The notes: a model not told the origin generated them from the sequence alone. A stretch of 64,000 nucleotides of DNA from an uncultured Aquimarina sp. (GCF_947500065.1 NZ_CANMQT010000001.1:1-64000); one strand, 5' to 3'. Positions 25,496 through 34,422 are shown, numbered from the stretch's first letter. Numbers and translations: made by a program.

Positions 25496-26008
25496 TTGAT
25501 TAGAATATTTAAAAAAATATTATTAATTCTTGTAGCGCTCTTTATAGGATTCTGGGCTTGGTATGAGTACACCTATTCTATGGATACTGTTATCCCTTTT
25601 GAAATAAATAATTCTAATGCTAAAACAAAAGTTTTGATAGCTTCTCAAGGCAGCAAGTTCAAGGATTCAGTAGTTAAAGGAATTTTAAAAAACTATGAGA
25701 AGGATTCGATTTATTTTAAAGTAATTGACATCTACACATTATTTACTGTAAACCTTGATAAATGGGATGCACTGCTATTTATTAATTCTTGGGAATATGG
25801 CAGTCCGCCCGGAAACGTAAAAAAGTTCATAAAAAACAATCCTGAACAATTAGATAAACTCATTATTTTATCTACTGTGGGAAGTAGTCATATTACTCTA
25901 AAAGATGTAGATGTGATTTCTGGAGAATCTATTATAGAACAAGCACCTAAATACACAGAGATTATGGTACATCAACTTAATCAAATAATAAAAAGAAACA
26001 ATGAATAA
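25496..26008 (+). CDS. membrane-anchored flavodoxin-like protein (TTG start)
   Basis: 170 aa. One N-terminal TM helix (ILLILVALFIGFWAWYEY) anchors a soluble domain with KVLIASQGSKFKDSVVKGIL and DALLFINSWEYGSPPGNVKKFI. The latter resembles the flavodoxin-like fold where the NSWEYGSPP loop would cover the flavin. No ATG precedes the TM segment; TTG at 25496 is the only in-frame start that keeps it, 11 nt after the previous stop. It overlaps the next gene by 8 nt. FMN binding is a guess. Confidence 0.6.
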   Translation: MIRIFKKILLILVALFIGFWAWYEYTYSMDTVIPFEINNSNAKTKVLIASQGSKFKDSVVKGILKNYEKDSIYFKVIDIYTLFTVNLDKWDALLFINSWEYGSPPGNVKKFIKNNPEQLDKLIILSTVGSSHITLKDVDVISGESIIEQAPKYTEIMVHQLNQIIKRNNE

Positions 26009-26672
26009 ACTAAACACATCTATCATCTTAATAGTTGCAGGGTTGTTAATGAGTTGCTCATCCAGTGAGCTTGTCGAGGTATGGAAAAATCCCGACATTG
26101 ATAGTTTTGAAGCCAATAAGGTATTAGTGATAGGAATGACCTCTGACACAGATGGGAGAAAAGTATTTGAGAAGAAACTTACCCAAGCACTTAAAAAGAA
26201 TGGAGTGAAATCAGAAAGAAGTCTTGATTTTTTCGAAAAATCATTTACCAATTCACCAAAAACGGTGGAAGATTTACTAGCCATGGAAGGCAAACTTCAG
26301 GAAGCTGGTTTTGACGCCATTTTACTATCCAAAGTATTAGCCATAGAAGACAAAGTTACTGTCGTACAAGCCTATCGAAATCTGGATAAAGATTTTAAAA
26401 GCTTTAAAGATGACTATTATCAAAATCAAGACATTTATTACGAAGATGGATATTATTCAGCATATGAAATATATCATGCCGAAACATCTCTGTATTGTAT
26501 ATGTCCAGATAAAGAGAGAGAATTAATATGGAAAGGATCCATAGATATCACTGAACCAGAAAATGTAAAAAAAGCCGTAGGAGATTACGTAAAAGTATTG
26601 ATTTGGGCATTAAAAGGACAAAAACTCTTAATCGTTGAAGAAGAACTGTACAATGAAGATATTGATATATAG
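26001..26672 (+). CDS. DUF4136-like lipoprotein
   Basis: 223 aa with a lipobox (LLMSCSSS). The soluble part has VLVIGMTSDTDGRKVFEKKLTQALKKNGVKS and later GFDAILLSKV, the pattern of the small envelope lipoproteins that resemble DUF4136/GNA1162-type families. The C-terminal region is aromatic and acidic (DDYYQNQDIYYEDGYYS). It overlaps both neighbours (8 nt before, 20 nt after with the dehydrogenase start chosen here), so the three genes are translated together. Cellular role unknown. Confidence 0.65.
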   Translation: MNKLNTSIILIVAGLLMSCSSSELVEVWKNPDIDSFEANKVLVIGMTSDTDGRKVFEKKLTQALKKNGVKSERSLDFFEKSFTNSPKTVEDLLAMEGKLQEAGFDAILLSKVLAIEDKVTVVQAYRNLDKDFKSFKDDYYQNQDIYYEDGYYSAYEIYHAETSLYCICPDKERELIWKGSIDITEPENVKKAVGDYVKVLIWALKGQKLLIVEEELYNEDIDI

Positions 26673-27657
26673 TGCCAAAGATTTTGAAATACCATTTCTG
26701 GAAAAAGCAAATAAGGATGTTTATCAGATCAAATATATTCCTGAAAGACTTACCTCTAAAACAGCAATGCTTTCTTTAGGATTTAATGCTGTATCTATTT
26801 TTTCTGCAGATGATGTTTCCTCCAAAGTTTTAGAGTTATTATATGATTTCGGTGTTCAATACATTGCAATACGCGCTGCAGGTTATGACAATATACATCT
26901 AAAAACTGCTCAAAAACTAGGAATCAAAGTAGCAAATGTGCCAGAATACTCTCCTAACGCCATTGCAGAACACGCTGTGACACTATTATTGGCTTTAAAT
27001 CGTAAAGTGATTTTATCCAATCAACAAGTAAGTAATTATAATTTTTCACTGAGCAACCTTGTAGGGTTTGATGTAAACAACAAAACCGTTGGAATTATCG
27101 GAACTGGTAAAATTGGAAAAGTACTTGCTAAGATTCTGTATGGGTTTGGATGTAAGATCATAGCTAACGATATCTACGAAGATCAAAAATTTGCAAAACA
27201 ATATGATATCAATTATGCAGAACTCTCCGAGCTATGTCAGAAATCTGATATCATTATGCTAAGTGTACCTCTTAATTCACATACACATTATATGATTAAT
27301 TCCGATCTCATTCGGTTGATGAAAAGAGAAGTTTTTATTATTAACATTGCTAGAGGAGCTGTCGTAAATACTTCAGAACTGCTAGAAGCCTTAAAATGGA
27401 ATAGAATTGCTGCCTATGGAGCCGATGTTTATGAATATGAACATAGTCTATTTTTTTATGATCGTTCCAAAACGAAACCAGATGATCAATTATTACAACA
27501 ATTAATTGACTTACCAAATGTTCTCATTACACCTCATCAAGCTTTTGCAACAAAGGAAGCCCTCACAAACATTGCAGAAACAACTATTTACAACATCAAT
27601 TGCTGGCAACAAAACAAAGCTTCTAAGAATGAACTGACCAGAGAATTAGTGGGGTAA
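26653..27657 (+). CDS. ldhA: D-2-hydroxyacid dehydrogenase, D-lactate dehydrogenase-like
   Basis: About 334 aa. The Rossmann motif GIIGTGKIGKV, the catalytic Arg in NIARGAVVNTSEL, and the Glu/His pair ending LITPHQAF mark the D-isomer 2-hydroxyacid dehydrogenase family; RAAGYDNIHL and VPEYSPNAIAEHAV resemble LdhA. It reduces pyruvate to D-lactate with NADH, a fermentation outlet that suits the anaerobic theme. The track start at 26635 adds MKKNCT; ATG 26653 (MKILIYSAKDFE) is the typical start. Its end overlaps the convergent YeeE gene by 12 nt. Confidence 0.87.
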   Translation: MKILIYSAKDFEIPFLEKANKDVYQIKYIPERLTSKTAMLSLGFNAVSIFSADDVSSKVLELLYDFGVQYIAIRAAGYDNIHLKTAQKLGIKVANVPEYSPNAIAEHAVTLLLALNRKVILSNQQVSNYNFSLSNLVGFDVNNKTVGIIGTGKIGKVLAKILYGFGCKIIANDIYEDQKFAKQYDINYAELSELCQKSDIIMLSVPLNSHTHYMINSDLIRLMKREVFIINIARGAVVNTSELLEALKWNRIAAYGADVYEYEHSLFFYDRSKTKPDDQLLQQLIDLPNVLITPHQAFATKEALTNIAETTIYNINCWQQNKASKNELTRELVG

Positions 27658-28059
27658 TTTATCTTTTAGTAAACCATATAGAAATGTTCCTAAAATTGAA
27701 GCTGCAATTACAATTAGGATCGGAAAATATCCAGCTCCTGCTAAAACAAACATGGGGCCAGGACAAGCTCCAGCTAGCGCCCAACCCAAACCAAAAATAA
27801 TTCCCCCAAATATATACCGACTAAAACTTTTTTCTTTGGGCGTGATAATAATTTCATCTCCAGAAAAGGATTTAATCTTACGCCTTTTAATCAGTTGAAT
27901 TCCAATAATACCAAGTCCCACAGCAGAACCGATGATTCCATACATATGAAACGATCCAAATTGAAACATTTCATAAATTCTGAACCAAGAAGCTGCTTCA
28001 GATTTAAACAGAACAATTCCGAAAAAAATACCAATTGCTAAATATATAATTGTACGCAT
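27646..28059 (-). CDS. YeeE/YedE-family membrane protein, half 2
   Basis: 137 aa with four TM helices and the signature FGLGWALAGACPGPMFVLAG. It pairs with the 185-aa protein encoded 4 nt upstream. Together they make a split version of the YeeE/YedE (TsuA-like) channel implicated in thiosulfate or sulfane-sulfur uptake. The cysteine in GACPGP is the probable sulfur-relay residue. Part of the sulfur module governed by the GTAACA-type operators. Confidence 0.85.
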   Translation of the reverse strand: MRTIIYLAIGIFFGIVLFKSEAASWFRIYEMFQFGSFHMYGIIGSAVGLGIIGIQLIKRRKIKSFSGDEIIITPKEKSFSRYIFGGIIFGLGWALAGACPGPMFVLAGAGYFPILIVIAASILGTFLYGLLKDKLPH

Positions 28060-28063
28060 TTAT

Positions 28064-28621
28064 TTAAAATATTAAGGGAAATATTATATGTATCATTACC
28101 AAACCACCAATAAAAAAACCAACAACAGCAATAAGAGATGGCAATTGTAAATCACTTAAGCCGGAGATCGCATGACCAGAAGTACAACCTCCTGCATAAC
28201 GCGCACCAAAACCAACTAACAGCCCTCCTATCATCAGGATAACTAATGCTTTCGGATCATCAAAAACATCTTTAGAAAATAACATATCGGGCATGTAAGC
28301 GTCACCTGCATTAGTAAATCCTTTGGATTGAAGATCTGTGACTACTGTTGGATTTAAATCAACAACAGTATCATTAGACAAATAATTTTCAGCGATAAAA
28401 CCACCGATAATAACTCCCAGAACAACGACAAGGTTCCATTGCTGTGCTTTCCAATCAAATCTAAAAAAACTTGTTGTTTTTCCCGCTCCGCAAATGGTAC
28501 ATATCGTTCTAAGGTTAGATGACATACCAAATTTTTTACCCACCATTAGTAGTAAGAACATCACAAAAGTTATCAATGGTCCTGACACATACCATGGCCA
28601 AGGTTCGTATATCCAATTCAT
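28064..28621 (-). CDS. YeeE/YedE-family membrane protein, half 1
   Basis: 185 aa with about five TM helices, a CTICGAG segment after the first helix, and the conserved motif ARYAGGCTSGHAISGLS, whose cysteine is the equivalent of that in the thiosulfate transporter family. An extramembrane loop of roughly 50 residues (VVDLNPTVVTDLQSKGF...) is longer than usual. First gene of a two-gene operon; its promoter carries a GTAACTTATGTTAC palindrome. Confidence 0.85.
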   Translation of the reverse strand: MNWIYEPWPWYVSGPLITFVMFLLLMVGKKFGMSSNLRTICTICGAGKTTSFFRFDWKAQQWNLVVVLGVIIGGFIAENYLSNDTVVDLNPTVVTDLQSKGFTNAGDAYMPDMLFSKDVFDDPKALVILMIGGLLVGFGARYAGGCTSGHAISGLSDLQLPSLIAVVGFFIGGLVMIHIIFPLIF

Positions 28622-28639
28622 TAGCTTTTTAATTTTCTA

Positions 28640-28683
28640 CAAACAACGTGTATTTTATAAGAAAAGTCAGTAACTTATGTTAC
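28640..28683 (-). promoter_or_regulatory. sulfur-type Crp/Fnr operator, YeeE operon
   Basis: GTAACTTATGTTAC (28670-28683), perfect half-sites, with GTTGTTTG (28640-28647) at 33-bp centre spacing; the -7 keeps TTTG only. Confidence 0.6.
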
Positions 28684-28703
28684 AATTGAATTATTTTTCA
28701 ATT

Positions 28704-29174
28704 TTAAAAAGTAAGAAACGAGAAAAATCGTGGTAAAAAACGCCCCGTAGATTCTTTGTATGTTTTATACTCCTCAAAAAAGACAAGTAATTTTTTTTCT
28801 TCATACCTGGATTTAAAATGAAAAAACACATAAATAGCAGTAGCAACAATCAATTTAAAAACGGAATCTGTATAAAAGCCATATCCAAATACGACACATA
28901 ATATTCCTGCATAAATTGGATGCCTTATAAATTTATAAAGACCCGTCTGAATCAATTCTGAATTCACCTTAGGGCTCGGAAAAGGAGATAAATTTTTATT
29001 GAGTTGTATTAATGAAATCAAAACAATTAAAATACCCAAAATTAAAACAAGTAAACCCATCTTATTTATCAATGATGGCCAATTGACTTTTAAAATCAAC
29101 ATTTCAAATACATATACCAAAAAGAGACCAAACTGAATAAATACGAATACAAAATCTTTAGTTTTTAATTCCAT
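28704..29174 (-). CDS. isoprenylcysteine carboxyl methyltransferase-like membrane protein
   Basis: 156 aa, four or five TM helices and the C-terminal signature LYKFIRHPIYAGIL with SRYEEKKLLVFFEEYKTYKESTGRFLP, typical of the ICMT/PEMT-like membrane methyltransferases common in bacteria. It uses S-adenosylmethionine on an unknown lipid or thiol substrate. It lies between the sulfur transporter and a beta-propeller lipoprotein. I see no FNR-like box at its start, so membership of the sulfur regulon is not shown. Confidence 0.75.
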   Translation of the reverse strand: MELKTKDFVFVFIQFGLFLVYVFEMLILKVNWPSLINKMGLLVLILGILIVLISLIQLNKNLSPFPSPKVNSELIQTGLYKFIRHPIYAGILCVVFGYGFYTDSVFKLIVATAIYVFFHFKSRYEEKKLLVFFEEYKTYKESTGRFLPRFFSFLTF

Positions 29175-29227
29175 AAAATTATTATAAAACGGCTGTACTA
29201 TTGCATTATAAGTAATGATACTAAAAC

Positions 29228-29259
29228 AAACCCCATCTTAAACTATGAAGATGGGATTT
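29228..29259 (-). terminator. stem-loop terminator of the beta-propeller gene
   Basis: CCCATCTT / AAGATGGG stem with an 8-nt loop, flanked by A/T triplets, 30 nt past the stop of the minus-strand lipoprotein gene. Confidence 0.7.
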
Positions 29260-29289
29260 GTGTAATAAACTTCTTTTTCATTAATAAGC

Positions 29290-30360
29290 TTAGTACCTCA
29301 GCACTCCAAAAGGGTTTAGACCAGAATCAAAATCGGATATTTTCCTCAACGTTCCATTTCTTCTTAATTGATAAAAAACAACCTTAGTAGCAGTACCTCC
29401 AGAATGAGATAAGAATACGATATTTCCTCTTTTATTTACGGCAAGGTTATGTGGAGTATTAAAATCGGTATCAATTTCAGAAATTACATTATTATTATTA
29501 CGACCTATCACTCCGATCTTGTTATCTGCAATTCCGGTTGTCAAAACAAATCTTCTACTATTAGCGACTCCATGTGCAGAATTAAAGGGAATGACTCCTA
29601 ATTTATCCAAATTAAAACGGCTAAACACCGTAACACTATTATCATTTTGAGCAGGAACGTACAATTTAGATCCCACTGGCAATAGGTGCGCATCTCCTCC
29701 TACCACTTCGTGTTTAATGTATGCTAGCGTTTGCGTATTATACATGATTACATAACTTCTGTCGGGTCCATCTAAGACGGTTACATACGCCGCATAACCA
29801 CTCGGAGAAATTGTTACATCGTGCTGCACTGCATTCTCAGTAAGTTCTGGTATTTCATCAACAGGAAGTGGAATGTTTCTTATTACCGTATTTGATTTTA
29901 AATCAATAACTGAAGTAGATTTTGAAACTATATTATTAATCCATAACTGATTAACACGATCGTTAATCCACATATGGAATGCGCCTTGTTGAATTTCAAT
30001 TTCTCCTTTAAGTTCAAAAGAATCTGCATCATAATATAAAACTTTGCTATTTGCAAAATCGCCTATATAAACACTATTATTTCTTCTACTGTATGCAAGG
30101 TATGTAGGTTGTGCTCCTTCATCCGGAAGCATAATCTCCTGGACAAATTTGGTGGTTTTTGCATCAAAAACAGTAAAAGTAGAAGATCCTCTATTGGCGA
30201 CAAGAAAAAATTCATCATTGTGATAACCAAATTTAGCATCAGATACTTGAGTTTCTTGATGTAAAGCGTCTTTTTCTATTTGATTTACTTCGGTTTCACA
30301 TGAACCGAATACCAAAATTGCGATAGCTACGAAAGCTACTCTTAAAAACATTTTTTTCAT
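29290..30360 (-). CDS. beta-propeller (YncE/SMP-30-like) lipoprotein
   Basis: 356 aa. Lipobox LVFGSC places it in the envelope. Repeated segments of about 45 residues with VYIGDFANSKVLYYDADSF, LWINNIVSKSTSVIDL and KLYVPAQNDNSVTVFS are the blades of a seven-bladed propeller of the YncE kind. Function unknown; such proteins often serve as scaffolds or periplasmic redox partners. It has its own terminator. The 286-bp upstream gap contains an inverted repeat (30514-30575) but no recognised operator. Confidence 0.72.
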   Translation of the reverse strand: MKKMFLRVAFVAIAILVFGSCETEVNQIEKDALHQETQVSDAKFGYHNDEFFLVANRGSSTFTVFDAKTTKFVQEIMLPDEGAQPTYLAYSRRNNSVYIGDFANSKVLYYDADSFELKGEIEIQQGAFHMWINDRVNQLWINNIVSKSTSVIDLKSNTVIRNIPLPVDEIPELTENAVQHDVTISPSGYAAYVTVLDGPDRSYVIMYNTQTLAYIKHEVVGGDAHLLPVGSKLYVPAQNDNSVTVFSRFNLDKLGVIPFNSAHGVANSRRFVLTTGIADNKIGVIGRNNNNVISEIDTDFNTPHNLAVNKRGNIVFLSHSGGTATKVVFYQLRRNGTLRKISDFDSGLNPFGVLRY

Positions 30361-30513
30361 TTGTGTGTATATTTAAGTTGGAATTATTCATTACTTAAGG
30401 TTTTAGGTATAAAAACATTCAATAAACTTACTATGACAATATAATTTTATAGAGTTTAGTAACTAACAACATATAAACTGAAAATCAATAGATTAAGTTT
30501 AATGTTTATATCA

Positions 30514-30575
30514 GTTCGAGCGGAGTCGAGAACAATTGACTGTTAAAAATAGGCTTCGACTCCGCTCAGCCTGAC
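30514..30575. repeat. inverted repeat GAGCGGAGTCGA
   Basis: 12-bp perfect arms GAGCGGAGTCGA / TCGACTCCGCTC around a 26-nt loop, ending CAGCCTGACA. It belongs to the same style of dispersed 'TTCGACTCCGCTCAGCCTGAC' element known from many Flavobacteriia (from memory). The rest of the gap holds nothing I can support. Confidence 0.6.
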
Positions 30576-30647
30576 ATTATTATTACAGAAATAACTATCT
30601 ACAGACCTCAATAATTTTGTATGTATCTGATTTACAAGTTCGGAAAT

Positions 30648-30851
30648 CTATTTAACCTTACACGTATTTAGTCCTACGATAGCATACAAAGGACAAAAGC
30701 TAACAAAGCTTGTAAGTACAAATATCACAGAAAGTCCTACTAGCACATACCCCAAAGTGCCTTGTATAACTCCAGTGAAGTACAATATACCAATCCCAAT
30801 AGCTGCTAGTATTCTTATAATGCGATCTAAACCGCCCATATTCTTTTTCAT
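30648..30851 (-). CDS. DUF2892 small membrane protein, paralogue 2
   Basis: 67 aa: MKKNMGGLDRIIRIL start, two TM helices, and CPLYAIVGLNTCKVK at the end, the same Cys-Pro-Leu-Tyr ... Thr-Cys pattern as the gene at 11458. It lies beside the sulfur module and, through a tiny upstream ORF, connects to a GTGACA-type operator. DUF2892 genes are frequent neighbours of rhodaneses, fitting sulfur handling. Paralogue 1 is under the FNR-like box instead, so the two copies answer to different signals. Confidence 0.75.
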   Translation of the reverse strand: MKKNMGGLDRIIRILAAIGIGILYFTGVIQGTLGYVLVGLSVIFVLTSFVSFCPLYAIVGLNTCKVK

Positions 30852-30869
30852 ATACTTATATATTTTACG

Positions 30870-30956
30870 TTAAAAAAATTCAATAATTAACACTACTCCA
30901 GCCACAATACTCGAACATATAACACAGATAATTAGTAATTTAAATCCTTTATGCAT
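30870..30956 (-). CDS. putative 28-aa single-pass membrane peptide
   Basis: Too short for the ORF track. It encodes MHKGFKLLIICVICSSIVAG... ending IIEFF: a basic start followed by one hydrophobic helix. It ends 18 nt before the DUF2892 gene on the same strand and lies directly downstream of the promoter at 31074, so it would be first in that transcript. No family recognised; it may be a leader or a small membrane subunit. Confidence 0.4.
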   Translation of the reverse strand: MHKGFKLLIICVICSSIVAGVVLIIEFF

Positions 30957-31073
30957 GCGTATACGTTATTTTGTTTTAGGTTTATTCATCAACACATACT
31001 AGATGGCTAACAATTAAGTATCTTGAAATAAATTATTTGAGTATTGTTTTTATTTTCTCAAATTAGTGTGAAA

Positions 31074-31117
31074 CAAATTTATTTAAGAAAATCAGTAAAA
31101 GATGTGACAATTGTTAC
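31074..31117 (-). promoter_or_regulatory. sulfur-type Crp/Fnr operator with perfect -7 box
   Basis: GTGACAATTGTTAC (31104-31117) and, on the minus strand, TAAATTTG (31074-31081), a full TAnnTTTG match, at 33-bp spacing. The orientation predicts control of the DUF2892 operon. The box is also 16 nt before the divergent methyltransferase ATG. Confidence 0.65.
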
Positions 31118-31132
31118 AACTAAGATTGTTTT

Positions 31133-31741
31133 ATGAAGCATACAGAAAAACTAAGAACAGCACTAGGAAATATAGATATCTACTTATTAGATCAAATATT
31201 AAAAGATCGCTATTCGCAAAATGATAAGATACTAGATGCTGGTTGTGGAAGTGGTAGAAATATATATTGGTTTTATAAAAATAGATTTAATGTATATGCT
31301 GTAGATAAGGAAATTGAACAGATCGAATACTTGAAACTTACGTATCCTGATTGGAGCGATCAGTTTAGTAATGCTTCATTAGAACAATTGCCTTATGATG
31401 GTGATTTTTTTGATCATATCATTTGTAGTGCAGTGCTACATTTTGCTACAAGTATCCATCACTTTAAAACTATGTTTTCAGAACTCTTACGTGTATTAAA
31501 ACCTTCCGGAACCTTATTCATAAGGATGACTTCTGATATTGGAATTGAAAATAAAATAACTCATATAGGAGAAGGCGTTTATAGATTAGGTGATGAGTCT
31601 GATCGATTTTTACTTACTAAAGAGTTACTATCTCTACTAATGGAGGAGCATCAATTATCATTCTTAGAACCTTTAAAATCTACTAATGTTCATGACCTTA
31701 GGTCTATGTCTACTTTAGTGCTTCAGAAAAATGGTAAATAA
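31133..31741 (+). CDS. class I SAM-dependent methyltransferase
   Basis: 202 aa. Motif I is ILDAGCGSGRNIYWF, the acidic end of strand 2 is VYAVDKEIEQIEY, and DHIICSAVLHFA is the post-motif typical of UbiE/Methyltransf_11-type enzymes. Cytoplasmic. The substrate cannot be read from sequence; tellurite/thiopurine-type resistance methyltransferases (TehB-like) have similar layout, which would suit a chalcogen-linked neighbourhood. Its end is 2 nt from the convergent Crp/Fnr gene. Confidence 0.82.
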   Translation: MKHTEKLRTALGNIDIYLLDQILKDRYSQNDKILDAGCGSGRNIYWFYKNRFNVYAVDKEIEQIEYLKLTYPDWSDQFSNASLEQLPYDGDFFDHIICSAVLHFATSIHHFKTMFSELLRVLKPSGTLFIRMTSDIGIENKITHIGEGVYRLGDESDRFLLTKELLSLLMEEHQLSFLEPLKSTNVHDLRSMSTLVLQKNGK

Positions 31742-31743
31742 GA

Positions 31744-32388
31744 TTAACCTTTATCAATCAGTTCTATCGCACCTTGTTTTAAAACTATAAAACCTTCTTG
31801 TTCCAGTTTTTTGAGTAATCGTGATATCACTTCCCTAGAAGAACCTAAATCATAGGCGATATGCTGGTGCGTAGTATTTAGCGTATTACGTCCTTTTAAC
31901 TTTGCCTCTTTTTTTAGATATTCTAATAACCTTGTATCCTTATTAGAAAATGTTAGTATTTCTATGACATTTAATAATTCTTCGAATTTAATATTGAAAA
32001 GATCATAAATAAACTCATTCCACTTAGGATACTTTTTAGCTATGGCAAGTGCTTTATCTGCTGGGATAATGACAACTTCAGAATCCTCTTCGATAACTGC
32101 CTTTACCTTGCTTGTTTCATTCTTTACCAAAGTGGTTACAGACATTACACAGCTTTCTCCTGGTTTTATATAATATAACAATACTTCATTTCCGTGAATT
32201 TGCTCTTCTTTAAATACTTTTGCCAAACCAGAAATAAGTAATGGAATTACTTTTACATATGCTCCTTGTCTTAAAATTACGGTCCCAGCATCAAAGGTAT
32301 GAACACTACTAATTGCTACAAGTTCTGCTTTTAATTCTGGCATTGTTGCCAACTTTGGAAAGTACGTATCTAGTGCTTTTGAGATCAA
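31744..32388 (-). CDS. Crp/Fnr-family transcriptional regulator of the sulfur module
   Basis: 214 aa. N-terminal cyclic-nucleotide-binding-like barrel (FDAGTVILRQGAYVKVIPLLISG) and C-terminal winged helix with recognition segment THQHIAYDLGSSREVISRLLKKLE. No N-terminal Fe-S cysteine cluster is visible; a cysteine lies in PGESCVMSV. It follows the persulfide-dioxygenase and rhodanese genes on the same strand, so it is the best local candidate for binding the GTAACA-NN-TGTTAC sites. A paralogue is at 35288. Confidence 0.85.
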   Translation of the reverse strand: MISKALDTYFPKLATMPELKAELVAISSVHTFDAGTVILRQGAYVKVIPLLISGLAKVFKEEQIHGNEVLLYYIKPGESCVMSVTTLVKNETSKVKAVIEEDSEVVIIPADKALAIAKKYPKWNEFIYDLFNIKFEELLNVIEILTFSNKDTRLLEYLKKEAKLKGRNTLNTTHQHIAYDLGSSREVISRLLKKLEQEGFIVLKQGAIELIDKG

Positions 32389-32437
32389 TAGGAACTATTT
32401 TTCACTAATTTAATCAATAATTTATCTCTATGTGAGG

Positions 32438-32881
32438 CTATTTTTTCGGATTCTCGATCCAGACTTTATATCCTCCTTTAAAATCATATATTTTCTTGAA
32501 ACCTAGCGTTACTAGTAACTTAGCAGCTCGATGACTTCTCCAACCAGAATAACAATAGATATAAACAGGTTTTTCTTTATCTAGTTTTTGGAACGCTGCA
32601 GTGAATTTTTCTTTATCCGCAATACCGATATTAATAGCATCATCAATATATCCTGCATGATATTCTTTGGGAGTACGTATGTCCACAAACTGAACATCTT
32701 TGTGTAGCACCTTTTCCTTTATGGTATTGATATCTACAATAATGATTTTATCATTTTCTTTTATAATATCGGATTTTTGATTTCCAGATATTTGCTGTGA
32801 AAAAACTCCTGAAACGCTAAATAATAACAATATCAGATATAGATTAGGTTTTATTAACTTAGAATTTACTGGATATATCAT
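32438..32881 (-). CDS. periplasmic rhodanese-domain protein
   Basis: 147 aa. A signal peptide (FSVSGVFSQ) precedes a single rhodanese domain: VQFVDIRTPKEYHAGYIDDAINI and the active loop YCYSGWRSHRAA with the catalytic Cys, ending FKGGYKVWIENPKK. It transfers sulfane sulfur between small acceptors, here in the periplasm. It starts 3 nt after the persulfide-dioxygenase fusion and precedes the Crp/Fnr gene, forming a three-gene transcript. Confidence 0.85.
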   Translation of the reverse strand: MIYPVNSKLIKPNLYLILLLFSVSGVFSQQISGNQKSDIIKENDKIIIVDINTIKEKVLHKDVQFVDIRTPKEYHAGYIDDAINIGIADKEKFTAAFQKLDKEKPVYIYCYSGWRSHRAAKLLVTLGFKKIYDFKGGYKVWIENPKK

Positions 32882-32884
32882 ACA

Positions 32885-34297
32885 TTATTTTAGTGTACTT
32901 GGACATACATACGCTGTAGTTTCTATACCAGCTTTCTTCATTGCAGAAAAGCCACCAGCCACATCAATAATATTATGAATACCTCTACTTTTTAATATAG
33001 ATGCTGCAATTACAGATCTATATCCTCCAGCACAATGTATATAGAATGATTTGTCTTCGGGAAAATCATTCATATAATCATTGATAAAGTCTAAAGGCGA
33101 ATTTTTTGCTTTATCGAGATGTTCAGCAACAAATTCACTTTCTTTTCTCACATCAAAAATTGCTACTTCTTCAGCGTTCAATTTATTTTTAAGTTCTTCT
33201 GCTGTTATTGATGATAAGGTATCATAATCTTTTCCTGCTTTTTTCCAGGCTTCCATCCCTCCTTCTAGATATCCTATTGTTTTATCAAACCCTACACGAG
33301 ATAATCGAGTAATCGTTTCTTCTTCTTTACCTTCTGGAGCAACTAGTAAAATAGGTTGCGCTACATCAGCAATCAAAGCGCCTACCCAAGGTGCAAAACC
33401 ACCTTCGATTCCGATAAATATAGATCTGGGAATATGTCCTTTTACATATTCGTTTTGATGTCTTACATCCAATACAATCGCACCTGTTTCGTTTGCTAAA
33501 ACCTCAAATTCTTCTGGCGATAATGGTTTGGTTCCTCTTTCCAAGACTTCGTCTATATCTTCGTATCCTTCTTTGTTCAACTTTACGTTTAAAGGGAAAT
33601 ATTGCGGAGGAGGTAATAAACCATCGGTCACTTCTTTTACAAATTCTTCTTTGGTCATATCTGCGCGTAACGCATAATTCATCTGCTTCTGGTTTCCTAA
33701 AGTGTCTACCGTTTCTTTCATCATATTTTTACCACAAGCAGAACCTGCTCCATGAGCGGGATATACGATTACATCATCGGCCAAAGGCATAATTTTATTT
33801 CTTAAGCTGTCAAATAATGTTTCTGCCAGTTCTTCCTGAGTCATATGAGCCGCTTTCTGTGCTAAATCAGGACGCCCTACATCACCTAAAAACAAGGTGT
33901 CTCCACTAAAAATAGCATGATCTTTACCATTTTTATCTCTTAGCAAATAGGTTGTACTTTCCATAGTATGACCTGGAGTATGTAATGCTATTATTGTAAG
34001 ATCACCCAATGTAAACTTTTGTCCGTCTGTAGCAATAGTAGCTTCAAAAGACGGATTAGCATTGGGTCCATAAATAATCTCTGCTCCAGTTTCTTTAGCT
34101 AGCGTAACATGTCCACTCACGAAATCTGCATGAAAATGAGTTTCAAAAATGTATTTAATTTTTCCGTTATCGTTTTTTGCTCTTTCGATGTATGGCTTTA
34201 CTTCTCTCAGCGGGTCTATAATTGCCACCTCTCCTTTACTTTCTATATAATAAGCACCTTGTGCCAGACATCCTGTATATATTTGTTCAATATTCAT
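32885..34297 (-). CDS. persulfide dioxygenase-rhodanese fusion (ETHE1/CstB-like)
   Basis: 470 aa. The N-terminal MBL domain has ETHFHADFVSGH and the downstream ligands HTPGHTMES, FSGDTLFLGDVGRPD and VYPAHGAGSACG, as in ETHE1-type persulfide dioxygenases. Two rhodanese domains follow. The first (LDVRHQNEYVKGHIP) has no cysteine in its loop (VAPEGKEE) and is probably inactive. The second (FDVRKESEFVAEHL) has the active loop HCAGGYRS. It oxidises persulfide to sulfite and thiosulfate in the cytoplasm, detoxifying sulfide. It has a perfect GTAACAATTGTTAC operator upstream. Confidence 0.9.
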   Translation of the reverse strand: MNIEQIYTGCLAQGAYYIESKGEVAIIDPLREVKPYIERAKNDNGKIKYIFETHFHADFVSGHVTLAKETGAEIIYGPNANPSFEATIATDGQKFTLGDLTIIALHTPGHTMESTTYLLRDKNGKDHAIFSGDTLFLGDVGRPDLAQKAAHMTQEELAETLFDSLRNKIMPLADDVIVYPAHGAGSACGKNMMKETVDTLGNQKQMNYALRADMTKEEFVKEVTDGLLPPPQYFPLNVKLNKEGYEDIDEVLERGTKPLSPEEFEVLANETGAIVLDVRHQNEYVKGHIPRSIFIGIEGGFAPWVGALIADVAQPILLVAPEGKEEETITRLSRVGFDKTIGYLEGGMEAWKKAGKDYDTLSSITAEELKNKLNAEEVAIFDVRKESEFVAEHLDKAKNSPLDFINDYMNDFPEDKSFYIHCAGGYRSVIAASILKSRGIHNIIDVAGGFSAMKKAGIETTAYVCPSTLK

Positions 34298-34355
34298 ACT
34301 TTCTATTATTTCTATTGTTCCCCGAAAATCGAGGTAATATATTCTTTTTTGTTTT

Positions 34356-34399
34356 CTAAAATACTACTCTAATTATCTTTTTACAGTAACAATTGTTAC
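34356..34399 (-). promoter_or_regulatory. sulfur-type Crp/Fnr operator, persulfide dioxygenase operon
   Basis: GTAACAATTGTTAC (34386-34399) is a perfect 14-bp palindrome. At the expected spacing is TATTTTAG (34356-34363), an imperfect -7 box; a 1-nt shift would give GTATTTTA. Confidence 0.65.
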
Positions 34400-34422
34400 A
34401 AAATACAAAATCAAAGTTCTAC

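Noticed and set aside
31104-31117. GTGACAATTGTTAC as an activator site for the methyltransferase
   Set aside because: It is only 16 nt from that ATG and no -7 box lies downstream; the spacing fits the minus-strand promoter instead.
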